A stretch of 64,000 nt of DNA, from positions 173,501 through 237,500 of the forward strand of contig JAJFFC010000005.1 in NCBI GenBank assembly GCA_021776795.1. The letters run 5' to 3'. The position numbers were made by a program, and so were the translations under genes. This document shows, piece after piece, positions 24,701 through 32,593 of this stretch; the stretch's first letter is position 1, and every line of letters begins with the position of its first letter. This stretch comes from Planctomycetota bacterium (GTDB taxonomy: Bacteria; Planctomycetota; UBA1135). Below the pieces are notes generated by a model. The model did no database searches. It had not been told where the DNA came from and worked only from the letters and a program-made list of their open reading frames with translations.

Positions 24701-25535
24701 GACCACCGGGGTGATACATCAATTCCGGCTTGCCGCCATCGAGGGCGACGCGCCACAGGCCGAGGTCACGACCTTGTTCATTTCCAGGGCAAGCACGGTC
24801 GGAAAGGAAGTAAACCCACTCCTCAGCCAACATCGGCTGCAAATCGTTGCCGGCAAAGGTGGTCAAGGCACGGTCACTGCCGCGCTCCAAATCGGTGACC
24901 CAAAGTTCACTCGAAGCTGGGCCACGATAAGCACGACGGCTGGGGTCGCCATGACCGCGCTCATAAACCAGGAGCTTGCCGTCAGCCGTGAGCGTGGGAT
25001 TCTTCATCGGCCAATCGCCAAGCTGCGTTGGCGTGCGGCCATCGCGGTAGGCAATCCAAGCACCTTGCCCACGACGCGAGTACTTGCGCTCTCGTGTGGC
25101 GCCAATCAGCAGGTGATCTCCATCGATCCATTCATGCAGACGTTCCGATTCACTATCGAAGGTCACGCGCTCAGGCGTTCCGCCCCATGACGGCATGAGG
25201 TACACATCGTAGTTGCCATGGCGATTGCTACTGAAGGCAATCTCTTCGCCATTGGCGGACCAGATCGGACGCGCATCGAAGGCATCGTGCGCGGTTAAAC
25301 GCTGGGCGAGACCGTCTTGCACACTGGCCACCCACAGGTCGCCTTGGTGAGCAAAGGCCACGCGCTGACCGTCGGGAGACAGTGCAGGATGCCGAGGAAG
25401 CTCGAGGATAGGCGGTCCGGAAACCGCGGGGGCGGGAGCTGCTGGAGCTTGCCCGGAGAAGGCCATGCTCGGCTGCCCGGGAGCAGCGCATGCCAACAGC
25501 AGCAGAAGAGTCAGGGGATGCAACATCGCAGACAT
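21771..25535 (-). CDS. Tricorn-type protease lipoprotein (beta-propeller, PDZ, S41 core)
   Basis: A 1254-residue protein with a lipoprotein-type signal (LLLLLACAAPG). Residues about 45-560 carry TolB/tricorn-like propeller repeats (HPALSPDGQRVAFAHQGDLWV, WSANGEEIAFSSNRHGNYDVYLM, WSPDGRFITFTSKR). A Lys/Glu-rich linker follows at about 595-625, then a beta domain starting ISGTWEGMATGP. The C-terminal half has the tricorn core helices, a PDZ domain (LPGGPAARSISQLQAGELVLAVNG) and an S41-type serine protease with NENSYSNAEIFSW, whose Ser is the likely nucleophile. It probably degrades peptides at the periplasmic side. Two acidic/basic inserts are unusual. Start supported by TATGCT 9 nt upstream. 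Confidence 0.9.
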   Translation of the reverse strand: MSAMLHPLTLLLLLACAAPGQPSMAFSGQAPAAPAPAVSGPPILELPRHPALSPDGQRVAFAHQGDLWVASVQDGLAQRLTAHDAFDARPIWSANGEEIAFSSNRHGNYDVYLMPSWGGTPERVTFDSESERLHEWIDGDHLLIGATRERKYSRRGQGAWIAYRDGRTPTQLGDWPMKNPTLTADGKLLVYERGHGDPSRRAYRGPASSELWVTDLERGSDRALTTFAGNDLQPMLAEEWVYFLSDRACPGNEQGRDLGLWRVALDGGKPELMYHPGGRSLRNASLSADGTRAIAELDASLVWIDLSNGAAQMLDVRGSFDPSKPRFHERTVDRGASQIAVSPDGDAIAFVAAGDVYVMRHSEDIQRSVRVTTDPAPDYNPVWVEDGEALIFVSERDGNGEIYRVRPSENVGSHDGDGVSEEVEGKDEEKEEEGKEKEESLPFYLAHEFHLERLTNTALDEGSLSLSPTGELLAWSVGGRDLVVGDPESLVISRVIAEGFEAPAYDWAPDGQWLVYSQSDNDFNYDIYLARARVEEGEEGPGVTPFNLTRHPDDDTSPHWSPDGRFITFTSKRMMNDESDVWVAYLQSADRERNERERLEAEEKENKAKKAKKGKKGKGKGGEEPTAAADDPISGTWEGMATGPNLPEGGLPFTIQILLQDGEVQGDVASGMFTGPMDNPQWDGKAMTLSFTLAIPESNGVPISIQFEGETLSGEATPPGELYQLKGKRVSKDSGLAAADADADEEKDGDKDKKDKKPDVDPVVIDWDDLTRRLVRVTRREGNESAIGWSADSTKVHYNARTGTRLTSGTTAETGSFTVDITDMSDKSFESSSISNFLTQDKAVYYTKGGRIIGNSGKATTYAFSVRYREDRMAVRRAVIEECWRALDRMFYDPNFHGHDWAASLAKWMPLAMSASTQEDYGAMVNWMLGEMNASHMGYYGFGSTAPAETDSNRTGRLGVVWEEGELDAGRKIARVLPGGPAARSISQLQAGELVLAVNGTSYERGGNWAKLMEGTTGRETRLTVQGADGETREVMIRPTSSLNSMLYREEQETRRAKVEADSQERLGYLHIEAMGTPSLIDFERELFDAGHGKDALIIDVRENGGGWTTDMVLAMLMVEDHAFTIPRGGGVGYPQGRRIFATWDKPVVVLCNENSYSNAEIFSWSIKTLGRGPIVGKQTYGAVISTGGTSMLDGSFARLPFRGWYVNDEAKTNMELNGCPPDYPVEMYPADWVQGRDPQLDKAIEVGLGLLND

Positions 25536-25544
25536 GAGGCGGCC

Positions 25545-25550
25545 AGCATA
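25545..25550 (-). promoter_or_regulatory. Candidate -10 box of the tricorn protease gene
   Basis: TATGCT on the minus strand, 9 nt before the ATG at 25535. It lies in the 42-bp gap after the 547-residue ORF, so the protease gene may have its own promoter. Confidence 0.35.
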
Positions 25551-25577
25551 GCCGCCCCACGTCGCTTCGGGGGCCCC

Positions 25578-27122
25578 TTAGAGCGAGCTCACTCGAACCT
25601 CAAGGCGGACCCGGACGCCATCACCGAGCAGGGACTTGGCACTGCGCACGAGGGTGATTTTGCCGGTTTCATCGGGCTCCCAGGTGCCGGCAAAGCGCAG
25701 TTCGCTGAGCTCTGGATGCTCCAACCCCATGACCTGGGCCGGTGCTGCAGGGACTTCGCCATCGTAGCCCTTCTCCCCTGCCGTGGCTGAAGCCAGGCGA
25801 ATGGTGGTGGGCTGACCAAGATTGACGATGCTGACCGTGATGTCTCCTTGCACCTGCAGGCGGCCATCCGCAAGGCGCACCGCGGTGAGATTGCCACGCA
25901 CGCCGCCGAAGAAATCCTCGAAGTGCGGATCGGCAATGCGCGATACCTGCGCCACTTCCACATCCCAGTCGGTCAAGCTATCACGAATCGTGCCCTTGGC
26001 AAAGCGCAGTTCTTTGCCAGCAACCACCGGCATGCTCAAGCCAACAGGCGGGGCCTCACCTTCCAGCGTGTTGCTCAGAATCATGTCGACCTGCAAGGCT
26101 TCGTGAATCGTGTTGCCGGTGGCGGCAAGTGCTGCGGCATTTTCTGCGGCATTTTCCCCGGACAGAAGCCACAGACCATTGCCGTCACCCCAGGCAAGAC
26201 CATTTTGCGCCAAGGAGCGAAGAGTGGACTCTGCGCCATTGGTGGATGGTCCAGTGACATCAAGCCATGGTGCATACAAAGCAGCCAGTCCGGCAGGCAA
26301 AGCCACGCCACCGCGGGTCGGTTTGGCATCGACACGTAAATCGAGCGTCAAGGGTCCATGCACTAAGAAGGGCAAGGACATGGTCATGGTTTTTCCCGGT
26401 TCGAGCAGTACTGTGTTACCACCCTCACTAAGCTGCGTTTGCAAACGTTGCTTGCCGGCAAGCTGGGAATAGTTCAAAGGCACCGCGGCTCCCTCGATAG
26501 CATCGGTACTGACCAAAGCGAACTCGGCGAGCCAATAGCTGCCTGCGGGAATCACCCGCAAGGCCAAACTGCTGCCTGAGTGTGAGCGCGAAATGACCGG
26601 ATCGGCAATGCCACTGCCAGAGGCGATTTCGACGTCGAAATCACGCACCGCAATGAGTTGTTGCGTGTCACGGAAGCACTGCGGCTGCCCCGGCAAGATC
26701 GACTCCCGGCCTAAAAGGAGGTCGCCCTCCTGAGAGGAAAGTTGATACTCCACCATGATTGGGCGCGGCTTGGTGGCGTCCATCAATAGCATGGATTCTT
26801 CTGCGCTTAAATCCAAAGAAGTGGCCACCCGCTGGCAGAAGGCCTCGTGGTTACTGGCAAAGCCGTCTAGCTCCTCACTGACCCAGGTGGGCTTGAGAAC
26901 CACCCATGGGTACTGGTCCAGGTCTAGGTCAAATCCTCGGTCCCCCTGGCGATTGAAGGGTTGGAAGGGCGCAGTCAGGCTGGCGTGAGGCTGTGTGAGA
27001 CTTAGGTCCGGCTCTTGAGAGCTCATTGCCGAGGTAGAACTGGCGATGAAGCCAGAAAATAGGGCAATTAAGCCCATGAATAGGGTTGGAGAGGGAAGAT
27101 TCATCTTTCTCGTATGGCGCAT
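25578..27122 (-). CDS. Secreted protein of unknown function
   Basis: The start was set at MRHTRKMNLPS: it gives a positively charged n-region and a Sec signal ending near STSAMSS, and TACCAT lies 9 nt upstream. The 514-residue protein is mostly beta-strand by composition, with no motif I recognise. Notable blocks are PWVVLKPTWVSEELDGFASNHEAFCQRVATSLDLSAEE, a middle segment with FLVHGPLTLDLRVDAKPTRGG, and a C-terminal part resembling post-translational beta repeats (NLTAVRLADGRLQVQGDITVSIVNLG). It is 42 bp upstream of the tricorn gene on the same strand, so it could be a partner or substrate. The two may be co-transcribed. Confidence 0.6.
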   Translation of the reverse strand: MRHTRKMNLPSPTLFMGLIALFSGFIASSTSAMSSQEPDLSLTQPHASLTAPFQPFNRQGDRGFDLDLDQYPWVVLKPTWVSEELDGFASNHEAFCQRVATSLDLSAEESMLLMDATKPRPIMVEYQLSSQEGDLLLGRESILPGQPQCFRDTQQLIAVRDFDVEIASGSGIADPVISRSHSGSSLALRVIPAGSYWLAEFALVSTDAIEGAAVPLNYSQLAGKQRLQTQLSEGGNTVLLEPGKTMTMSLPFLVHGPLTLDLRVDAKPTRGGVALPAGLAALYAPWLDVTGPSTNGAESTLRSLAQNGLAWGDGNGLWLLSGENAAENAAALAATGNTIHEALQVDMILSNTLEGEAPPVGLSMPVVAGKELRFAKGTIRDSLTDWDVEVAQVSRIADPHFEDFFGGVRGNLTAVRLADGRLQVQGDITVSIVNLGQPTTIRLASATAGEKGYDGEVPAAPAQVMGLEHPELSELRFAGTWEPDETGKITLVRSAKSLLGDGVRVRLEVRVSSL

Positions 27123-27131
27123 CAATGAGCC

Positions 27132-27137
27132 ATGGTA
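27132..27137 (-). promoter_or_regulatory. Candidate -10 box for the secreted protein gene
   Basis: TACCAT on the minus strand followed by 9 nt and the ATG at 27122; it supports that start over the ATG at 27104. Confidence 0.35.
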
Positions 27138-27219
27138 ACCAATTGATTTAGGGGATATCGATGGATTGGCCGATAAGCAAACGGTCTCCTCGCCGCCTAG
27201 GGCGTTGAGCGTCCTCATC

Positions 27220-29370
27220 ATGAGTAAATCAAGCCTGATCGAGCGGTTCCCGGAATACCAGGAGCAGTTCCGCGCGGACGTCCTCGCGGAGCTCTACCGC
27301 AATGAACTCAGCGCCATGGCCGGCCACGCCCTGGTGGCCATGCTCAGTGTTGGGTTCACTTACAACGACATGCCGCCAATCCTGGCAATTGGGTGGATTA
27401 GCGCGGTGATTCTTGGCGTGACCTTACGCGCCGTGATTTACCGTCGATATCGCAGTCGCACACGACATGAGGCCAAAGACCTCAAGTTGCATACCATCGG
27501 CATTAGCGCCTGCGCTTTGGGTTGGAGTCTTGGATTCGCCGTGGCTTCACCTTTCCTGTCTTCCGAGGTCATCGCTTTCTACCTGATGGTTTTTGCGGGT
27601 ATTAGCGCATCAGCGGTGATTACGCTCTCCGGCCGGGTCAAGAGCTACTATCTATTCAGCCTCTTGATTCTGGGACCGCCGATTTTGGCCTTGTTCCTTG
27701 GGCCAAACCGTTCGTATGAAATCGGCACCATGGCGGTAGCCATGCTTCTGTTCTGCGCCATTGGTGTGCGCAAAGCTAATGCCACCTTGCAGGCCGCAAT
27801 GTTCCGTCGTTATCAAAACACCGACATCATGCGCGACCTTTCGAAAGCCAAGAAGCGCATGGAAGCCGAAGCGGCTCGCGCCGAAGCGGCTAATCAATCA
27901 AAGCAAGAATTCTTGGCCAATGTTAGCCACGAAATCCGCACTCCAATGAACGGCATCTTGGGCATGACCGACATTGTTTTGCAGTCGGATCTCGCGGAAG
28001 ACCAGCGGGAGTGCCTGCAGACTGCACACCGTTGCGGGCGCAGTCTGCTCACCCTGATTGACGACCTACTCGACTTCTCCAAGATTGAAGCCGGTCGCAT
28101 GGAAGTGGAATCCATCCCCACCGAATTGGCCGAGCTGGCCGATGATGTGGTGCAAATTCAGCGTAATAATAAAAAGGCCAAAGTTCCGATTGAACTGCAC
28201 ATTGATCCGAATCTGCCGAAGCGCATTCTTTCGGACCCCGTGCGTCTGCGCCAGGTCATTACCAATCTGATTGGCAACGCCATCAAGTTCACCTCGGAAG
28301 GTAGCGTCCGCGTGCGCATTACCGAGCAGAAGCTAGAAGGCCGGGGACGCGAAATCTTGCTTGCTGTGGAAGATGACGGCATCGGCATTCCCGCTGACCG
28401 CCTCTCCTCCATCTTTGAGAGCTTCACCCAAGCCGACGGCTCCACCACCCGCAACTTTGGCGGCACTGGCCTTGGCCTGACCATTTCTCGGACCCTTTCC
28501 GAACTCATGGGAGGTTCCCTCAGCGTAGAAAGCGCCGAGGGCAAGGGGAGCACCTTCACGGTGTGTCTTCCGCTGGTGGATCCGGACCATGAGCGCCTGT
28601 CCCAGAACTGCTGTTTCCTCACCCTGAACACGCATCACGCTGGGATGGAAGACCTACTCAATTCCTTCTGCGTTCCTCGGATGGAACTGGAAGTGAGTCC
28701 TGACTTGTGGAATGAGGGTCGCAACTTCTTTGCCGCACATGAGGGCAAGCGCTTCGCCATCGTGGATTGCCAGCTTGCCGAAGAGGAGCAAAAACTGCTG
28801 CATGCCTTTGCCAAGCATTTCCAGCTCACTCTGCTGTGGATGGCGTCGCCAGAGGCTACGCCGACCCCGGAACAACAAGCGCACCTCGTCCCCGAGGTCC
28901 CCGACCGCGAGTACTTGGAGAGCCTTCTCCATGTTCCTGAGGAAGCCGAAGCGCCTACCGAGGAAGTCGCCGAACAGAAAGTGGACAAGCTCAATATCTT
29001 GGTGGCCGAAGATCACCCGACCAATGCCACCATTGTGCGCCGCATGTTGGAAGCACTTGGACATCAGGTGACTCTGGCGGAGGACGGAAAAATTGCCTTC
29101 GAATTCTTCCGCGATCAGGGTGCCGATCTGATCCTGATGGACCTGCAAATGCCGGTCATGGGTGGACAAGATTCCACTCGCGCGATTCGCGCCCTCCCCG
29201 ATGGCCGTCAAGTCCCCATCGTCGCGTTGACCGCTCATGCCGCGTCGGAAGAGCGTGACCGCTCTCTGGCCGCCGGTATGGACGACCTTTTGACCAAACC
29301 CTTTACCCGTGACCAACTTACGGGAGTCCTCGAGAAATGGGGAAGCCTCCATCGCCGCCAAGAAGCATGA
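27220..29370 (+). CDS. Membrane hybrid histidine kinase with pseudo-receiver and receiver domain
   Basis: A 716-residue kinase starting at MSKSSLIERF (the track's TTG at 27166 is less likely). The N-terminus has about six membrane segments with no extracellular sensor loop of size. A short coiled coil leads to the HisKA domain with His237 in FLANVSHEIRTPMNG, then the HATPase domain (NLIGNAIKFTSEG, DDGIGIP, GGTGLGLTIS). Residues about 465-570 look like a receiver-like domain without a conserved phospho-Asp. A full receiver follows with ILVAEDHPTN and Asp641 in LILMDLQMPVMGG. It is ATGA-coupled to a PleD-like diguanylate cyclase, the probable partner. A 15-codon ORF (27161-27208) sits just upstream. 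Confidence 0.92.
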   Translation: MSKSSLIERFPEYQEQFRADVLAELYRNELSAMAGHALVAMLSVGFTYNDMPPILAIGWISAVILGVTLRAVIYRRYRSRTRHEAKDLKLHTIGISACALGWSLGFAVASPFLSSEVIAFYLMVFAGISASAVITLSGRVKSYYLFSLLILGPPILALFLGPNRSYEIGTMAVAMLLFCAIGVRKANATLQAAMFRRYQNTDIMRDLSKAKKRMEAEAARAEAANQSKQEFLANVSHEIRTPMNGILGMTDIVLQSDLAEDQRECLQTAHRCGRSLLTLIDDLLDFSKIEAGRMEVESIPTELAELADDVVQIQRNNKKAKVPIELHIDPNLPKRILSDPVRLRQVITNLIGNAIKFTSEGSVRVRITEQKLEGRGREILLAVEDDGIGIPADRLSSIFESFTQADGSTTRNFGGTGLGLTISRTLSELMGGSLSVESAEGKGSTFTVCLPLVDPDHERLSQNCCFLTLNTHHAGMEDLLNSFCVPRMELEVSPDLWNEGRNFFAAHEGKRFAIVDCQLAEEEQKLLHAFAKHFQLTLLWMASPEATPTPEQQAHLVPEVPDREYLESLLHVPEEAEAPTEEVAEQKVDKLNILVAEDHPTNATIVRRMLEALGHQVTLAEDGKIAFEFFRDQGADLILMDLQMPVMGGQDSTRAIRALPDGRQVPIVALTAHAASEERDRSLAAGMDDLLTKPFTRDQLTGVLEKWGSLHRRQEA

Positions 29371-30323
29371 GTAAGCGCCCCATTTTGATTGCCGAAGACG
29401 ACGCCGTCAGTCGCCGTGTTTTGATTGAAGCCTTAGAGCAGGCCGGTCATCAGGTTTTGGTTGCTGAAGATGGCGAGCAAGCGCTCAAGCTCTATCAGCA
29501 AAGCGAAGTTTCGGTCATCATCACCGACTGGATGATGCCCCGCCTCAACGGCCCAGGCTTGTGCAAGCTCATCCGCCAGGCGGAGAGCGAAAATGGCAGT
29601 AGTCCTGCTTACATTATTCTGCTGACCTCAATGGATCGTTCCGAAGATCTCGCGCTTGGCGTAGAAATGGGCGCGAACGACTTCATTCGCAAGCCCTTCG
29701 ACAATCTCGAGCTCAAGGCACGACTGTGCAATGCTTCGCGCATCATTGATCTGCAAGAGGAGCTCTTGAAGAAAAAGGATGAAGCGCAGCATCTGGCGAT
29801 GACCGATTCGCTGACCGGTTTGCGCAATCGTCGCGCCATGCTCGACTCGCTTCATCTCGATGAAGATCGCACCCGTCGCGAACGCCAACCACTTGGCTTA
29901 GTCATGGTCGACCTCGATGGCTTCAAGGCTGTCAATGACAGCTATGGACATGCCGCCGGCGACCAAGTGTTAATGAGTGCTGCCGATTGCTTGCGCGCCT
30001 GCGTGCGTGGGGGCGACTATGTGGGCCGCTGGGGTGGTGAAGAATTTTTGATTGCCCTACCCGGTGCCGACATCATTCAATGTGCCGAAGTTGCTGACCG
30101 TTGCCGCCGCTTGCTCTCGAACCAACGAGTGCGCTTGGATAACGGATTTGCCTTGCGCGTGACCGCTAGTTTTGGCGCAACCTCTGGGGAAGGCGTCGAC
30201 CGTCCCGATTTATTCCAGCTCATCGAGCAAGCCGATCGTGCTCTGTACTGGGCCAAGGAGGGCGGGCGCGATCGAGTAAAAATTTATGTTGGCAGCGTCG
30301 ACTCGGGACCGAAGCCTCTGTAA
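29367..30323 (+). CDS. PleD-like response regulator diguanylate cyclase (REC-GGDEF)
   Basis: A 318-residue protein: an N-terminal receiver domain (ILIAEDDAVSRRV, phospho-acceptor in IITDWMMPRLNG, Lys in DFIRKPFD) joined by a helix to a GGDEF domain with active-site GGEEF. An RGGD inhibitory site lies five residues before it (RGGDYVGRWGGEEF), so it should make cyclic di-GMP and be feedback-inhibited. The start MSKRPIL overlaps the kinase stop (ATGA); the track start at 29337 is rejected. The kinase is its likely phosphodonor. Cyclic di-GMP output probably controls surface behaviour, but no target gene is linked. Confidence 0.94.
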   Translation: MSKRPILIAEDDAVSRRVLIEALEQAGHQVLVAEDGEQALKLYQQSEVSVIITDWMMPRLNGPGLCKLIRQAESENGSSPAYIILLTSMDRSEDLALGVEMGANDFIRKPFDNLELKARLCNASRIIDLQEELLKKKDEAQHLAMTDSLTGLRNRRAMLDSLHLDEDRTRRERQPLGLVMVDLDGFKAVNDSYGHAAGDQVLMSAADCLRACVRGGDYVGRWGGEEFLIALPGADIIQCAEVADRCRRLLSNQRVRLDNGFALRVTASFGATSGEGVDRPDLFQLIEQADRALYWAKEGGRDRVKIYVGSVDSGPKPL

Positions 30324-30329
30324 GCGCGC

Positions 30330-31130
30330 TTAGGCACGAGCTGTCCTCCCCTGCCAAAGGCGAAACAGGACGTAAAGCAAGAAGGTCGCGAATACCAACT
30401 CTAGGGTGCGCGGACTCAAGACTTTGCCACGCAACAAAACTCCGGCTACCGCTCCGGGTGCGCCGCCGCAAAGTAGTGGCCAAAGCCATGGCTTCGCCAA
30501 TCTTTGACTCTTCCATACCTCGATTAATCCAAGGCTTGTTGTCGGCACCATAGCCGCCAAACTCACAGCACTCGCCTCGGCAAAGCCAAGCCCTGATAGC
30601 GAAAAGGCCAATATCGGGACTACCAAGATTCCGCCCCCAACGCCAAAGAGAACGGCGGCAATCCCCGCGCAGCAACCTGCGGCAATCGCAACGGCGAAGC
30701 CCAGAGAACTCCCCGCGGGCAGCCAACCAACTTGGCCGCTATGCCCCTCCGTGGGCCACACAAGGCGCACCATGGTGATGGCAAGCAACAGCAGGAAGGC
30801 TACCCATAACTTTTGATCGCTGAGGCGACGGGCAATCGCTTGTCCGAAGCGCAAGCCAATCGGACCGCCAAGGGCCACCGCAAGCACCAAGACCCACGGC
30901 ATCGTGATCGCTCCTTGCACTTGCTCGGTGATGGCCCCCACCAGTGCGACGCCGGGAATCATGGCTAAGGCGGTGCCGGTTGCCATGCGCAGCGGTAGGC
31001 CGCGCAATAACAGAACCGGTCCAACCACGAGTCCGCCGCCAATGCCCAACAAGCCCGATAAACATCCGGCCACAAAGCCAATGGCCAACATGGTCGGGCG
31101 CGGTGCCCGCGCGAGGCCTGAGGAAATCAT
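30330..31130 (-). CDS. TauE/SafE-family membrane transporter
   Basis: A 266-residue protein with about eight membrane segments and the duplicated TauE/SafE signature: GCLSGLLGIGGGLVVGPVLLL in the first half and CCAGIAAVLFGVGGGILVVPIL in the second. The family moves organosulfur anions or sulfite out of cells, but many members are unassigned. The start MISSGLARA overlaps the hldE stop (ATGA); the track's 40-residue leader is rejected. It is the last gene of the lipid A/heptose operon. Six bp separate its end from the convergent PleD-like gene. Confidence 0.88.
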   Translation of the reverse strand: MISSGLARAPRPTMLAIGFVAGCLSGLLGIGGGLVVGPVLLLRGLPLRMATGTALAMIPGVALVGAITEQVQGAITMPWVLVLAVALGGPIGLRFGQAIARRLSDQKLWVAFLLLLAITMVRLVWPTEGHSGQVGWLPAGSSLGFAVAIAAGCCAGIAAVLFGVGGGILVVPILAFSLSGLGFAEASAVSLAAMVPTTSLGLIEVWKSQRLAKPWLWPLLCGGAPGAVAGVLLRGKVLSPRTLELVFATFLLYVLFRLWQGRTARA

Positions 31131-32593
31131 TCTTGGCGAATCTTGGCCGCTAAACCGGTGGTACTGCGGCCAGGCAGGAGGTCGATGAACTTGACCTCGC
31201 CACCGCTGGACTCCACAAAGTCCGCGCCGGCCACCCCTTTGCCGCGCCAATCAGCCCCTTTGACTAAGACTTCGGGGCTCACCGCTTCGATGAGGTCTTG
31301 CGGGGTATCGCTCTCGAAGGGAACGACCATGTCGACGCACTCCAGTGCAGCAAGAACCTCGGCGCGGTCCAGCAAGTGGTTGAAGGGACGCTCTTCCCCC
31401 TTCAATCGACGCACCGATTCATCGCTGTTCAAACCGACCATGAGGACATCGCCGAGACCTCGCGCGGCACCGAGATAACGCACATGCCCGGCGTGTAACA
31501 AGTCAAAGCAGCCATTGGTGAAGACCACGCGTCGGCCTTCCGCGCGCAACAAAGCGAGAGTGGACGCCAAGCGAGGGTCATCTTTGCCCGTCATAACCTT
31601 GCCCACCGTACTCATGGCATGAAGGGCATGAATCAGTTCTTCTCGGCCCACGGCAGTGGTGCCGACTTTGGCCACGGCAACACCAGCGGCGGCGTTGGCC
31701 AGGTGGACAGAGAGCTCCGCTTCTAGGCCCTCCGCGAAGGCCATGGCCAACATCGCGATGACGGTGTCGCCGGCTCCAGTGACATCAAAAACTTGGCGCG
31801 CGGCAGTCGGGATGTGAAAGCTCTGCTCCGGATCGGCGTCGAGCAAATACATGCCGTCGGCCCCCAAGGTGATCAATAGCTGGCGAATGCCAGAACCCTG
31901 GCGCAAGCGCTCACCCTCCGCCGCTAAGGCGTTGAGGTCTTGCAAACTCACTCCAGCAGCTTGCTCTGCTTCTGTGCGGTTTGGCGTGATTAAGCTCGCG
32001 CCGCGATAGCGCGAAAAATCACGATGCTTGGGATCAACCAAGCTCGGTACGCCGCGCTCCTCGGCAAGTTGCAATAAACGCGAAGTCAGCTCAGCGCCAA
32101 GGCAACCCTTTCCATAATCGGACAGGACCAGGGCATCCCAGGAGGCATTAGCCAGCGCCTGATAAAGCGCTTCTTGCACCTCGGCGGAAACCGCCTGTGA
32201 CTCTTCGCGATCCACGCGTAACATTTGTTGATTGCGTGCCATCACACGAATCTTTTGAATCGTCGGGCGCTCAGCTTGCACCAGCAAGCCTTGGCAAAGC
32301 GCGCCCTGTGCTTCCAACATCGCGAGCAAATCTTGACCACCGGCATCTTGGCCGACCAATCCATAGGCTTGCACTTTTGCGCCCAAGGCAATCAAGTTGG
32401 CCACGACGTTGCCAGCGCCACCTAGGCGATCTTCTTCGCGGGCAGCATGCACCACTGGAACCGGCGCTTCCGGGCTCACGCGCATGGCGTCGCCCCAAAC
32501 ATAACGGTCCAACATATAGTCACCGACCACGGCAATGCGTGGTTGCCCCATCTGCTCGAGGGCAGGGACCAATTCGTGTAGGGAAACGCTCAT
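31127..32593 (-). CDS. hldE: Bifunctional heptose 7-phosphate kinase / heptose 1-phosphate nucleotidyltransferase
   Basis: A 488-residue fusion that makes two steps of ADP-heptose synthesis for the LPS inner core. The N-terminal PfkB-type kinase (residues 1 to about 320) has VVGDYMLDRYVWGD, RLGGAGNVVANL and VTGAGDTVIAMLA. The C-terminal nucleotidyltransferase has TNGCFDLLHAGHVRYLGAARGLGD with the HxGH motif, plus VDMVVPFESDTP. The start MSVSLHEL overlaps the acyltransferase stop (ATGA); the 61-residue leader in the track is rejected. Neighbouring lpxK and an LpxL-type acyltransferase support an LPS role. Confidence 0.95.
   Translation of the reverse strand: MSVSLHELVPALEQMGQPRIAVVGDYMLDRYVWGDAMRVSPEAPVPVVHAAREEDRLGGAGNVVANLIALGAKVQAYGLVGQDAGGQDLLAMLEAQGALCQGLLVQAERPTIQKIRVMARNQQMLRVDREESQAVSAEVQEALYQALANASWDALVLSDYGKGCLGAELTSRLLQLAEERGVPSLVDPKHRDFSRYRGASLITPNRTEAEQAAGVSLQDLNALAAEGERLRQGSGIRQLLITLGADGMYLLDADPEQSFHIPTAARQVFDVTGAGDTVIAMLAMAFAEGLEAELSVHLANAAAGVAVAKVGTTAVGREELIHALHAMSTVGKVMTGKDDPRLASTLALLRAEGRRVVFTNGCFDLLHAGHVRYLGAARGLGDVLMVGLNSDESVRRLKGEERPFNHLLDRAEVLAALECVDMVVPFESDTPQDLIEAVSPEVLVKGADWRGKGVAGADFVESSGGEVKFIDLLPGRSTTGLAAKIRQE

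Noticed and set aside
24186-25190. A 334-residue plus-strand ORF opposite the tricorn gene
   Set aside because: Antisense shadow of a real long gene; hydrophobic stretches come from the reverse complement of Lys/Glu codons.
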